Below are positions 1 to 10,179 of a stretch of DNA of 64,000 bases, piece by piece. This DNA is from Furcasterigmium furcatum (lineage: Eukaryota; Ascomycota; Sordariomycetes; Glomerellales; Plectosphaerellaceae), in NCBI GenBank assembly GCA_001599815.1, contig BCIA01000005.1:3046472-3110471 (forward strand). Reading direction: 5' to 3'. The translations under genes and the position numbers were made by a program. The notes under the pieces were generated by a model. It saw only the letters and a program-made list of their open reading frames with translations, did no database searches and was not told the DNA's origin. How positions within the stretch are numbered: the first letter of the stretch is position 1; the number at the start of each line of letters is the position of its first letter.

Positions 1-837
1 CAGCAGCACTTGCTGCCGCCCTGCCCGTCTTGCGCACCGACATTGACGCCAGAGCCAGCGCCGGCACCCGCACCCTGCTCGTTCTTAGAGTTGTCGATGA
101 GGCGCTTCTTGATGTCGGCTGCGAGGGAGTAGAAGGCTTTGTCGATGTTGATGTTGCTCTTGGCGGAGACTTCGAGGAAGGGGATGCCGAGCTCGTCGGC
201 GAGCTGCTGGCCCTGCTCGGTGGAGACGACGCGCTTCTCTTCCCAGTCGCACTTGTTGCCGATGAGGATCTTGTTGACGCCCTCGGTGGCGTGCTGCTCG
301 ACGTTGGCGAACCAGGTGCGGATGTCTGCGGGGGAAATGGGGGGTCAGCATTCGCGGCGGATAGGGGTAAGATGCGTTTGGGTAGGAGCGTACTGTCAAA
401 GGATCGCTGGTCGGTAACGTCGTAGACGAGCAGGATGCCCATGGCGCCGCGGTAGTAAGCGGTGGTGATGGTCCGGAATCGCTCCTGGCCGGCGGTGTCC
501 CAGATCTGCAGCTTGACGCGCTTTCCGTCGAGCTCGATGGTACGGATCTTGAAGTCGATGCCGATGGTGGTGATGAAGGAGGGGGTAAAGGAGTCCTCGC
601 TGAAGCGCAACAGGCAGCAGGACTTGCCCACGCCCGAGTCGCCTATCAGCAGGAGCTTGATCTAGAGAGTTGGGACGCGCAAGTCAGCGGGCTTCTCATC
701 TTCTTTGAAATTCCAGCCGGGCGTGCTGGTCGATTGCCGAAGGCAGGGGGGGAACCGTCCGTCTGGTCTGGGGGCGGGCCGCCGAGGGGTGGTTTGGCGG
801 GACGTACTAGGAAGTCATAGTTTCTGTTACTCGACAT
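1..837 (-). CDS. SEC4: Rab GTPase Sec4/Rab8 type, last base of stop codon outside window
   Basis: Small GTPase that drives docking of post-Golgi secretory vesicles at the plasma membrane and hyphal tip. Exons 837-808, 661-394 and 325-1 give 207 residues; only TG of the stop lies inside the window. Visible motifs: P-loop GDSGVGKS (about residues 17-24), switch I TTIGIDF, switch II WDTAGQERF, G4 GNKCD, G5 SAKS, and a C-terminal CC for double geranylgeranylation by Rab GGTase. The effector region and short N-terminus fit the Sec4/Rab8 branch rather than Ypt1/Rab1. Introns are 146 bp (donor GTACGT) and 68 bp (donor GTACGC), both closing in frame. The N-terminal exon codes for only ten residues. 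The family is clear; the Sec4 versus Rab8 label is a naming matter. Confidence 0.95.
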
Positions 838-1946
838 GGTGACGATGGATCGATCCTCGGCGGAGAAGCCGAAAGGGGGCGTGCGGTATTCGTGAAGGGG
901 TATCGATGGGGAGGACGTAGGGGCTGGTCTCGGGGAGATGATGAGGCCGTCGCGAGGTTTCGATGTGATGCCTGTGTTGTCGCGAAGTTCGAGTGACGGA
1001 GATGTGGCAGAACCGGGAAAGTGGGATTGCGGCACCGAGCAGGTCCAGTTGCAGACCACTGGAAGATGGGATGGATGGATGAATGCGGTTTGGCGGGAGA
1101 CTTCTGCGTGCTGGTGATGGCGATTTAAGATTGCACCCCCGCCGTCCATGCTTACCTACTCACTAATTGGGGCGCCGCCCTGGGGATGTTAGTGGACCGG
1201 AGAAGCTCTGTCCCTGAAACCGCCTGGGGAAATGCGCTTTTGGGGTACCTAGCATCCTAACTAGGTCTTGGGACTCAGGGCACAGGTCCGGAGTTCCATG
1301 GAATCCATCAGCTAGACAAGCAGGACGTACCCTCAAAATTGAAGGTTAGTGCCACAGTACCGGATGTAAGTAGGTACATTCTTCTACAACTATGGACCTG
1401 AACTGAGGTGGTAGTGACGGCCACCTCACTTGACTCGCATACGTACCAAGTCGCCACCAAGCCGCTGTCTGGGATGGCACCTGACACCACTTACACACCC
1501 ATCACGTCCTGGACGCAGAAAAGCAAACTTGAACTGTTTGAGGGGAGCCTGGGGGCACGGGCTCTAAACCGCTGCATTCCACCCATTGCCATCCTCTAAG
1601 CCACACCAAACGTCATCGGTACCTGACCGCCACCTCTTGCCTGGGCTATGCACACTGGCTTCACACCTCCAGTGCACATCATCGACCTAGTCAAATGAAC
1701 ACCTTGCTCTCTCGAGGCAGGCCGCCTGGATGGCAATGAGGCCCGCGGGGTAGATCGAACTGCCTCACTGAACCTTGGGAGTCGAGGACGTGGGAATATT
1801 GTTGAACCTGTGAGAAGACTGTCCGCCCATCAGGGTCGATAAGATATGCATAGAGTATCAAGTGTCGCCCAAGTCCACACGTGTATATACGTACAAACAC
1901 CACACGCTTTCAAGCGGCAGAAGCTGACATGAACTGTGAGTGTCCT
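838..1946. other. Intergenic: SEC4 5' leader/promoter and NCA2 3' side
   Basis: No coding region can be supported here. The part next to 838 is the presumed promoter and leader of the minus-strand SEC4 gene, and the part near 1946 is the 3' side of NCA2. The open frames present are short and show no family similarity. Confidence 0.6.
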
Positions 1947-4033
1947 TCACCTCAACCACTTGCCGTACGCCCACTTGATCCTGGCCAGCGCCCGTCTCTG
2001 CGTCTCGAACCCCTTGAGCTTAGTCAAGTCGTCCAGGTCCTCCAAAAACTCTTTCTCCACGTCCCGCGGCAGGATCTGGTGCATCAGGCTACGCAGCACA
2101 TGCGTCTCGCACAGCAGGAGACCGTGGTCCTTGTACGAGAGGACGTTGTCCTTGGTCGGGGTTGCGTCGGAGAAGATGCGGTCGATATTGCGTAGCACCC
2201 TGACGCTCTGGCCTGCTTTGCGGGTGTTCCGGGCGCCCTTGCGTCCGCCCAGGGCACCACGCAGGTACTGAAAAACGCCAATCGACACCAGGATGCCCGG
2301 CGTGAGGCCCACGAAGCCAAACACCAGTTCCTGGCTTTTGAGAAGCGCATCGATGCCGCCGATGGCAACCTCGAGATCCACCTTGGTCTTCTGCACCTGG
2401 ATCAATAGCGAGCGGACCAGATCGCCGCGCAGGGCACCCTTGAAGGGACTTCGAAGATCCTGCTCGTATGCCTTGAGGACAGGCGTGACGTCTCCCTCGG
2501 CCACCTTGGCGCGAATGACTGCAATCTCTGTCTCGTTCAGCGGGCCACCGTTTCCTGCAAAGTGAGGGTTGTCCATGGCAAAGTCAACGACCATGCGCTC
2601 CAGACTCTCCCGGTCAGCCTTTAGGCTGTCTCTGCTCATGATGGCAATCTCGCTCGCTTCGTCATGTCGTATGGTTCGCACCACCTTTCCGATCGGAGTG
2701 ATCACCCAGTTGGCCCAAAAGTCCCGAGCCGTAACTCCAATGTCCCTCGCCCATTGAATCAGCTCGGCTTTCCTGTTGACCAGAATCTTAAGGACTGTCG
2801 TGGACGACAGAGCTGCGATAGTCGCGGGGAGCCAGTACCGAACCAAGAAGGATGGTCTTCCGTAATGCTTGACCATCTGCTCCATCGTGTCATTGTGATC
2901 GGTGAGGGAACAGTCCAGAAGGTTCAGCAGCCGCTCGGCCGCAACAGTGGCCTTTTCCGATGCATTTGCGTCCGTGATGCTGACGGAGAACTCGGGGTCA
3001 TCCTCGACGCTGTCAAAGACCTTGTGCTCGAACTCGTCCAGGTCCCATTGCAGGCTCAGGACATCACGGAGTACAGTGTCCATGAGAACGATGGTCTTGG
3101 AGACGACAGTCTTCCATTTGACCGTGCGGGCAAAGTCGATGTCGTTGAGGGCCTCCTCGCCTTCGAGATCGAACAGGAGACCCTCGTCCACAAGAAAGCC
3201 GAGACTTGCCGAGATCATGTTGCGCATTTTCCGCAGAGCGGCCAGCTTCGTCCGAGCCTCGCGCCGAGAGAGTGCAACGGGCGACAAGATCCTGCCTTGA
3301 ACGGTCGGCAGAGACCTTTCCCGGATGCTGTCCCGAACCAGTCCGTAAAACTGAATCCACGGCTGAGTCAAGCCAGACCATGCCGAGTCCACGACTCGTC
3401 CAGGAGATGACCTGAGATGATCCCAGCGAGGTTTGTTCTGCTTATAGAGGGCCCAGAGGCGTAACGGGGATGTCTGAATGGCGTAAAGGCTGCTGTATCT
3501 GTAAGAGCCAGTTACCTCCTCCCAGTACCAGATCTCGTCACTGAGGGGGATGATCTGGTCCAACAGGGTGCCGAGGATCAGCCCGTAGGTCTGGACCGTT
3601 GCCTTGCTCACGAGAAGCCACTCGACATCGGCCTCATGCTTGGACTCGAGCTCCCCTTGAGCCTTGACGGCTCTGCCTGACCGAAGGATTCTGGACTGCT
3701 GCAACAGATACCTGATACGGTGAGAAGACAATTGGGAGTGGGAGCTGGCATTCGAAGAAAGAGCCTTCACCGTATGGAGAAGCTCGTTGATGCGGGGGGT
3801 GGAAAGAGCTCGTGCGGCTGTGAGCTCGGTGGTCTCGAACGCCACGTCAATCTGAACATCCTCGCCGATGTCTTCGTCATGCTGTGCTTGTTGGTCCAGG
3901 CGCCCGAATCCCAGGGAGATCCGGTCGAGCTCAGCATCAAGCTGCCGAACCTGACTAAGAAAGGTTGTCCGTCAGCTTGTGGCAGGCAGAATCGAGCTTT
4001 TGTTATTGTGACTTACTCGGTTGCGAAGGACAT
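1947..4033 (-). CDS. NCA2: NCA2-like mitochondrial protein (nuclear control of ATPase)
   Basis: Mitochondrial membrane protein; in yeast NCA2 works with NCA3 on expression of the mitochondrial ATP6/ATP8 subunits of F1Fo-ATP synthase. Two exons, 4033-4017 (only MSFAT plus part of the next codon) and 3954-1947, joined over a 62-bp intron with GTAAGT donor and TTAG acceptor, give 674 residues. Features seen: a long helical N-terminal half; a probable membrane segment near LPATIAALSSTTVLKILV; the family-typical WANWVITPIGKVVRTIRHD stretch; the PFKGALRGDLVRSLLIQVQK region; and a second hydrophobic segment LVFGFVGLTPGILVSIGVF. I placed the start at the tiny first exon because the downstream frame has no early ATG and continues upstream to a good acceptor. 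Regulation is not visible. Confidence 0.88.
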
Positions 4034-5690
4034 GACGGCAAGGCTGAGTGGGCCAGGAATCTAGCTGCAACCCCAGACCATGCCGGAGGGATGCTCTTGA
4101 AACTAAATGGAGTGTCGAGTCGGGGTTGCTGTGAGCTTGGAGGGGGGCCCTGGGAATGTTGTGACGGGGGGCAGGGTTGATACACTGTGATGCAGGTGCC
4201 TGAGAGTGGTCATCAGAGGTTGCGTACAAATGGATCTCGAGGTGAGAGAGCTCTCTGTGGGCAGCTCCGATGGGGTGCGACCCGATAACGTCATAACTAA
4301 ACAAAATACCAGTCCGAGGTAGGAGCCCTGCGACACCTGGCATGCAGGCACCCGGCCGATGCCAGCTGCCCCCCAATGGCCCCAACTATCGTGAAAGTCA
4401 ACAGGACCGCCAGTTCCGTATTCACTGATGAGTAACGAGACCTCGATGGAATGGCCGCCGACTAGGCATACTCCATCCATTTCGCGCGACTCGACTCGTC
4501 ACAAAAACCATGTGTGTTCAACGAGAAGACAGGTCAGTTGGGCGGTGAGGGCATAGGACGACTTTGTCTTCGAAGAAGCCGAAGAGTGGATTGCCTGTCA
4601 GGAAACATCACCATCCGGCCGGAAGACGAGCTCCTTTCTTCGGCGGTAACAGCATCCAAACCACGCGATATCTGGCAGACATCAGCCGTTGCTTGGAGTT
4701 GCAGTGGCGCACAATGACATGACACCAAACTGGGGGGCGATTCGAAGGGCTGGATCCAACACGGACTACGGCAATGCCTGGCGCCCGATAGGCTGATCTC
4801 CCATCGGCAATCTGAGGTTGTCCGTCAGTCGACTTTTGCGGCTCTTGCGCCGGCCGCCAGCCAACCCGTTGTTTTGGCACCCCTCCCTTTCGTATTCGGT
4901 TTTGACGTACAACTGGTACCTGATGATCACCGCTCACTAAATCCGAACGACTTCCCCAGACAAAAGGCTTGTCTGCCGAACGGGATGGCAGCATTTGGTT
5001 CATGGCACGATACGGCTATCCAGCTTCCGAGCCTTTGGTGTGGCAAAGTCGAATCCGAATTCATCCTGCCCGGTATTGCGTCTGTCACCACGAGTACGAA
5101 CCGGATCTGCCGCGAAACATTGCGATCGAATTGTGGAAATAGCAGGCCGCACATGATGACTTCTGCCAGAGGAATGAGAACAACACGAACCCGTAGGTAA
5201 TGAACCTTCAACTCGCGTACGTTACAAGTCATCCATGAACTTGAACCTACTGTCAATACACCCCGTTACATTTGAACAGGACATGCATGGCCGGGGGAAA
5301 TAAGGTACTTACGCTGTTTTTTCTTTTTGGCGGGGGGCCATCGAGTTTCAGCGGGGCGGAAGTCGGAAAGCCAAACTTGCAGGTGGGATCATGATCACGC
5401 TGTCTGCCCATTGGCTGTAATTGCATCCCTAGGGGGGTTCCCGTCCGCCCCTTGCTAGCGAAATTGATAAAACCTCCATGACCCCTTTGCCTTATCGATA
5501 CTTTTACTGTTCTGTCCCTCGTCCAGAGACTTCTTCTCCCTCTTCACCTCGAGCCATACCACCGGCGCATTTCATTCCCTTCGACCCCTCCAGTGTCACG
5601 GCCCGGTCCCTTCCTGCGCACTTCTCCCCCTGACCTTACTTTTCCCGCGATTTCTGCTTCGTCGCCGATTCGGTGATCTTGACTCCCGCC
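4034..5690. other. Intergenic between divergent NCA2 and ERG25
   Basis: About 1.66 kb without a supportable gene; it carries the promoters of NCA2 (minus) and ERG25 (plus). The last 200 bp (about 5490-5690) are strongly C/T-rich on the plus strand, typical of the pyrimidine-rich leader of an expressed fungal gene. Confidence 0.6.
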
Positions 5691-6788
5691 ATGGAGTTCG
5701 CGTACGTCCTTCACTTACCCCTGAATCCCGCTCTGCCAAATACTAACAAGACGCGCCGACAGGAACTCAACAGTCATCGCGCCTGGCTTTAATGCCACCG
5801 GCCAGGACTACTTCGGCGTCTACGATGAGATTTCCAAGTACAACGTTCAGCTAAACACAATCGAGCGCCTCTGGGCTGTTTGTCACCCCGTTCCCCAACA
5901 AATCGCGACCGAACCGCGACTAACGCCCACTCTCTAGGCCTGGTATCTCTGGATGCAGAACGACACCCTTGCCACTGGCATCCTGAGCTTCGTCATGCAC
6001 GAAGCTGTCTACTTTGGCCGCTGCATCCCCTGGATCCTGCTCGACTTCATCCCCTACTTCCACAAATACAAGATCCAGCCTGTGCGTACCGCCTCCGACC
6101 TCTAGACCATACTCCCAAACTAACCTCCGCGCAGCAAAAGATGCCCACTCTCAAGGAACAGTGGGAATGCACCTACTACGTCCTCTTCTCCCACTTCACC
6201 GTCGAGCTTCCTCAGATCTGGCTCTTCCACCCTCTTGCCACCTACTGCGGCATGGAGTTTGGCGTCCCGTTCCCGCCCGCCTGGAAGATCGCCATGCAGA
6301 TTTGCGTCTTCTTCGTCATGGAAGACACCTGGCACTACTGGTTCCACCGCCTGTTCCACTACGGCCCTCTCTACCGCGCCGTCCACAAGCTGCACCACTA
6401 CTACTCGGCGCCTTTCGGCCTCGCCGCTGAGTACGCCAGTCCCATCGAGGTCATGGCCCTCGGCATGGGCATCGTCGGCTCCCCGATCCTCTGGGTCGCC
6501 ATTACCAAGGACATGCACCTCTTCACCATGTATCTCTGGATCATCCTGCGCCTCTTCCAGGCCATCGACGCCCACTCCGGCTACGACTTCCCCTGGAGCC
6601 TGCGCCACTTCCTGCCCTTCTGGGCCGGCGCCGACCACCACGATCTTCACCACGAGAAGTTCATCGGCAACTACGCCTCCAGCTTCCGCTGGTGGGACTA
6701 CATGCTCGACACCGAGGCCGGTGCCGACGCCAACAAGCGCCGCCGTGAGAAGAAGATCGCGGCCATGAAGGCTGCCAAGCAGCAGTAA
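5691..6788 (+). CDS. ERG25: C-4 methylsterol oxidase
   Basis: Membrane di-iron oxygenase of the ER that oxidises the C-4 methyl groups of 4,4-dimethylzymosterol in ergosterol synthesis, acting with Erg26 and Erg27. Exons 5691-5701, 5763-5877, 5938-6081 and 6135-6788 give 307 residues, the usual length. The fatty-acid-hydroxylase histidine boxes are visible: HEAVYFGR after the first membrane segment, DTWHYWFHRLFHY, the HKLHH box, and HHDLHHEKF near the C-terminus. The C-terminal tail is Lys/Arg-rich (ends KKIAAMKAAKQQ), which could serve ER retention. Intron donors are GTACGT, GTTTGT and GTGCGT. The first exon codes for only three residues and part of a fourth. The C/T-rich leader upstream fits a well-expressed gene. 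Confidence 0.95.
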
Positions 6789-7197
6789 AGTGGCTGCGCT
6801 TTAGCAGACATGTGTTGCGGGCTTGGTTCTCGCAGATCCGAAGATTCGGAGATGGGATCTGCCAGGGGTCCAAGATCCCTCGTGGTGTCTACAGAGATCA
6901 TTCGGTAGACTGTCCGACAACCAGTGGAGAAGCACCCGAGTCCATCGGGTAGCGGATGAGCATGAACCGCAGAGGCCGCCAGGCCATGCATTAGAGAGCA
7001 CCAGTTTTCGTCATCGGGCCGGCGTTTGCAGAGGGTGGTAAAAGAGGCGAGCTATGAAATGATTTCATCTGTTGTACATAGTAGTTTAAAGAGGCTCGCC
7101 CGCCACGACACGCATGAGGATTACAACCTATTAATACATTCATTAATGACCAACCTCTCCTTCTCAGTGCACTAGACGCGTGGGTACTGTCGCTCCG
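6789..7197. other. 3' regions of convergent ERG25 and PCD genes
   Basis: Convergent 3' flanks, with no coding region supported. AT-rich stretches around 7060-7150 may contain polyadenylation signals. Confidence 0.55.
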
Positions 7198-7900
7198 TTA
7201 CTTTTGCCCACAGCAATTGCCGGCAGACGAGACGGCATTGTCCGCGAGCCCTCCCATTGCACAGCTGGACCCTGCCGCCGTAGTGCTCGTAGGTGGCTCA
7301 GCCTGCTCTTCTACGATCTCGCCGAAGTCGCGTGCAAGAGAATCGCAGATGCTCGCGAGCGTGACGTCCTTCTCAGACAGGCCTTGAGGATTATGCGTCG
7401 TCCAGCGGATGAACGTCGTGTTGTACACCTAGCCGAGTGTCAGCGGGCATCATGACTTTTAGGTGTGCGGTTCACTCACGTTTGACCATTCTGGGTGGTG
7501 GTTCTTCAGCTTGCACTGCAGGCTGACGGCGGTCATGAAGTCCTGAGAAATAGACAGTCAGATACCTCCTCGTGGAACTCGCTCGCTACCCGGAGAAGGA
7601 TGCGCTCACCCAGGTTTTGCCAAAGGTCTTGAACTTGAAGCTGCGCTCCAGGGCCTCGCCGTCCTTGGTCAAGGCCCATCGCCCGGATGACGATGAAGAC
7701 TTGATCAGCGAGGTGACCGTTCCATTCAAGGAGTCCGCATCAGCTCCCTTGGCGAATCGTGGCTGGAGCTGTGAGGACATGGTGCGCCTAGCCAGGGCTG
7801 ATGGGATGGTCCGAGAAATTCTGGGAAATCTGGCCAACGAAGCCGGTCCCATGAGTGTGTGGACAGATGCTAATGATAGCAGCCGAGCTCCTTGATTCAT
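7198..7900 (-). CDS. Pterin-4a-carbinolamine dehydratase, probable mitochondrial form
   Basis: Dehydrates 4a-hydroxytetrahydrobiopterin (PCD/DCoH fold, PF01329). Exons 7900-7610, 7542-7480 and 7428-7198 give 194 residues, about twice the 100-residue core. The signature NHHPEWSNVYNTTFIRWTTH spans the exon 2/3 junction and contains the catalytic His-His pair and the distal His. The first 40 residues are rich in Arg, Ser and Ala with almost no acidic residues (for example SLARFPRISRTIPSALARR), which fits a mitochondrial presequence. Internal Met codons at about residues 17 and 41 could start a shorter cytosolic form. The C-terminal 30 residues after the core are Ala/Ser/Cys-rich and not family-typical. 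Most ascomycetes lack aromatic amino acid hydroxylases, so the physiological substrate is uncertain. Confidence 0.9.
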
Positions 7901-8431
7901 CTCTCGATATGTTCTGAGAGGTGTCTGGTGTGGGTGGTTGCTCGCTGGGGGGAAGGTTGGGAGATGTGACCTTGGTGAGGTTCACCACCAACACAGCGTC
8001 GCGCAATTAGATCTATGGAGTGCAAGGGTTGCGGAATCCTGCGACATCCAATCACAACAGCAAATCTGTTTATCAATTGGTCAATATTCAATCCCAGTGA
8101 CACAATGAGAGAAGGCCCTACTTAGGTATGTAACATGTTTTTCCTTCTTCCCAGCTGCTTGAGCTTTGAGGAAAAACCGAGTGCTTGAACTCTGAGGTAG
8201 CAGTCACGTGATGGCAAGTATGACCATGGAATTTGACGTCCAAAAATCCGATTCGAAGGGAGGTGCCAGCATGCATTTCAGGCTAGAGCCAACTCTTTCC
8301 GAGCGCCCTCATTAGGTTGCTATCTGGAACGCGACCTTACACCTCCCAGAGTTTTCATGCTCCTTGTTTAACGCCGCGAGAAAAGCCAGATACTACTTTA
8401 GATATCCTTAGTTCAAAAAACTTCAGAAGTA
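7901..8431. other. Intergenic upstream of PCD and tRNA gene
   Basis: Presumed promoter of the minus-strand PCD gene and 5' flank of the tRNA gene. Nothing coding is supported. Confidence 0.5.
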
Positions 8432-8516
8432 GCCGTCGTGGCTCAATGGTAGAGCATCCGCCTCCTACTCAGGAGCGAATAGCGGAAGGTCGTGGGTTCG
8501 AGCCCCACCGTCGGTT
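8432..8516 (+). tRNA. tRNA-Arg (anticodon CCT) with 13-nt intron
   Basis: Cloverleaf read directly: acceptor 8432-8438 with 8509-8515; D arm GCTC/GAGC; anticodon stem TCCGC (8457-8461) with GCGGA (8482-8486); loop T33 followed by anticodon CCT at 8464-8466 and A37 at 8467; a 13-nt intron at 8468-8480 inserted at the canonical position after 37; T arm GTGGG-TTCGAGC-CCCAC. The mature length is 72 nt before CCA. The A box (TGGCTCAATGGTAGAGC) and B box (GGTTCGAGCCC) are intact. One oddity is that position 5 faces position 68 as T:T in an otherwise paired acceptor stem, with a G:T at 1:72. This may be tolerated, or may mark a weakly degenerating copy. CCT reads the AGG arginine codon. Confidence 0.85.
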
Positions 8517-8890
8517 TTACAGTCTTTGCACTCTTTTTTTACTTATACTATATATATTTTAGTTTATAGTCTTCTTTTACGGCTAAGTTTACTTTGTTTA
8601 TATAAAACTTTAAAGTATAAGATATTTTATATGGTTTTTTCTTATATAAATTATATAAATCATAAAAGATATATAATATATTGAGATTATATTCTTTCTC
8701 TTAGAAATTTATATTTTAATTATATAAATTTAGTACTTAACTAACTACTTCTTTTTTTTATTAGTCTTTCTCTAAATGTTCTCCTACTATGTATTGCTCT
8801 TTACTAAGTACTCATCTCCTAAACTCAGGTGCTATATCTCGGTACTAGGTACCTAGAAATAACTAACAGACCACATATTATTTAAACAGC
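8517..8890. repeat. AT-rich, RIP-like degenerate tract next to the tRNA
   Basis: Immediately after the tRNA the base composition switches to extreme A/T, with many TATA/TTAT runs and almost no CpA-derived C, then returns to GC-rich near 8890. Such abrupt islands in Pezizomycotina are usually remnants of transposons mutated by repeat-induced point mutation (C to T at CpA, giving TpA). No open frame, terminal repeat or recognisable element protein remains, so the element type is unknown. A plain AT-rich tRNA 3' flank is the alternative, but 370 bp is long for a Pol III terminator region, which needs only the T run at about 8533-8540. Confidence 0.55.
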
Positions 8891-10179
8891 AAATGGCGCG
8901 CTGTCTGCCTGTTGGGGCATATGAACCCTCTACTGACATCCATCGTTTGACCAGCCCCAGAGTTTCTCACCGCCGCCAGGAATATGCCTCGGCAAAGGCA
9001 TCGAGAGACGGCACTGACAGAACGAGAAAGCATGGCGGTGTCGGCCCCGTTTTGATCCTTCCCGAGGAGGCTATGAGTTGCCCGTGAGCTAGGACGCTCT
9101 CCTATCGACCTCTGGATATCGTATGACCATCTGCCCCGCGACAGTGTTTGTCCATTACTCCACAGTCCGAGAAGCGGCAACGAGCGGCACCATTATCACT
9201 TGCATGAGGCGGTATTCGAGTCTTCTCCAACGCCATCCAATCCATGTGCAGGAACAAGCGGCCTCATTGATCAGCCCGTCCACACCAGACAGAAAAGGAT
9301 GCCGTCTAGGGCCTTGGCCAACTCGACGAGGCGGCGCCTCGGTCTGTAACAGGAGAAGCTGAAGGGAAGATCGGAGGTGTGGTGGCATGGTGGTGATGGC
9401 CGTCACCGGCCGAGGACCAAGGTATCCGCAGACTCCAGCGCTTTGACGTCCTGCAATTTCTCCCGGGGCTCTTTCGTGATTCTTCCCTATCAAACTGAAA
9501 AGTATCCCGGCTTCTGGGACGCTCTAGGGTGTTCGGGCGTCCAGACCCTCCTCGGTCGTGCTGGGCGTTATCAGCCAGGTGGTTGCCTTCCGAGGCAAAC
9601 AAGGGACTTGCCCATCTCCTCTAACGCACCAGGCGCTCCTCATGTGACTGATCGGCAACAGCCAAGCGCCTGAGGCTTTTAATTCTCCCAGCCAGCGCAT
9701 ATGCCCTGGTCGTCGCGCCGTGCCTTTGCGGCTTTCTCGCGATCCGAGTATACGACGAGAGCATGGTGCTGTGGGAACGGGACCCGGGTGCCTGCAGGCA
9801 CAATCGGATCTCCAGCCACATTAAGCCCAGCCACAGTCGGGACCCGGAGGTCTTCTTCGCCGAGGCAAGTCCGCCAGCGACACATTGTTGAGCATTACAT
9901 AATATCAATTGCCGGTGGAGCCGGACTCGTCATTGGCCCACCAGCAAATCAACGCCCTCCCATTCGTCAACTGCAAGCCCCACCCATCCGGTCGCGTCAA
10001 GTCCTGGACCTGGACCCACAGCTCCTGCTCTTCCCCTCAAGTCAAAGTCGGGTCCCTCGCCTTCCGGCATCCAACGTCGCTCGTTCTTGGGGCGGCTTCT
10101 TTATAAGCAGGCAGCGCGAAGTCATCAGTCATCAATCCTCCACCCAACCTCTCTTCGTGCTGACTCAGATCTGGAAATC
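8891..10179. other. Intergenic upstream of bZIP gene
   Basis: About 1.3 kb without a supportable gene. The 3' part is presumed promoter and leader of the bZIP gene, with C/T-rich stretches from about 9960 to 10170. Confidence 0.5.

Noticed and set aside
2664..3410. 248-codon plus-strand frame inside NCA2
   Set aside because: Antisense shadow of a well-supported family gene; no recognisable domain.
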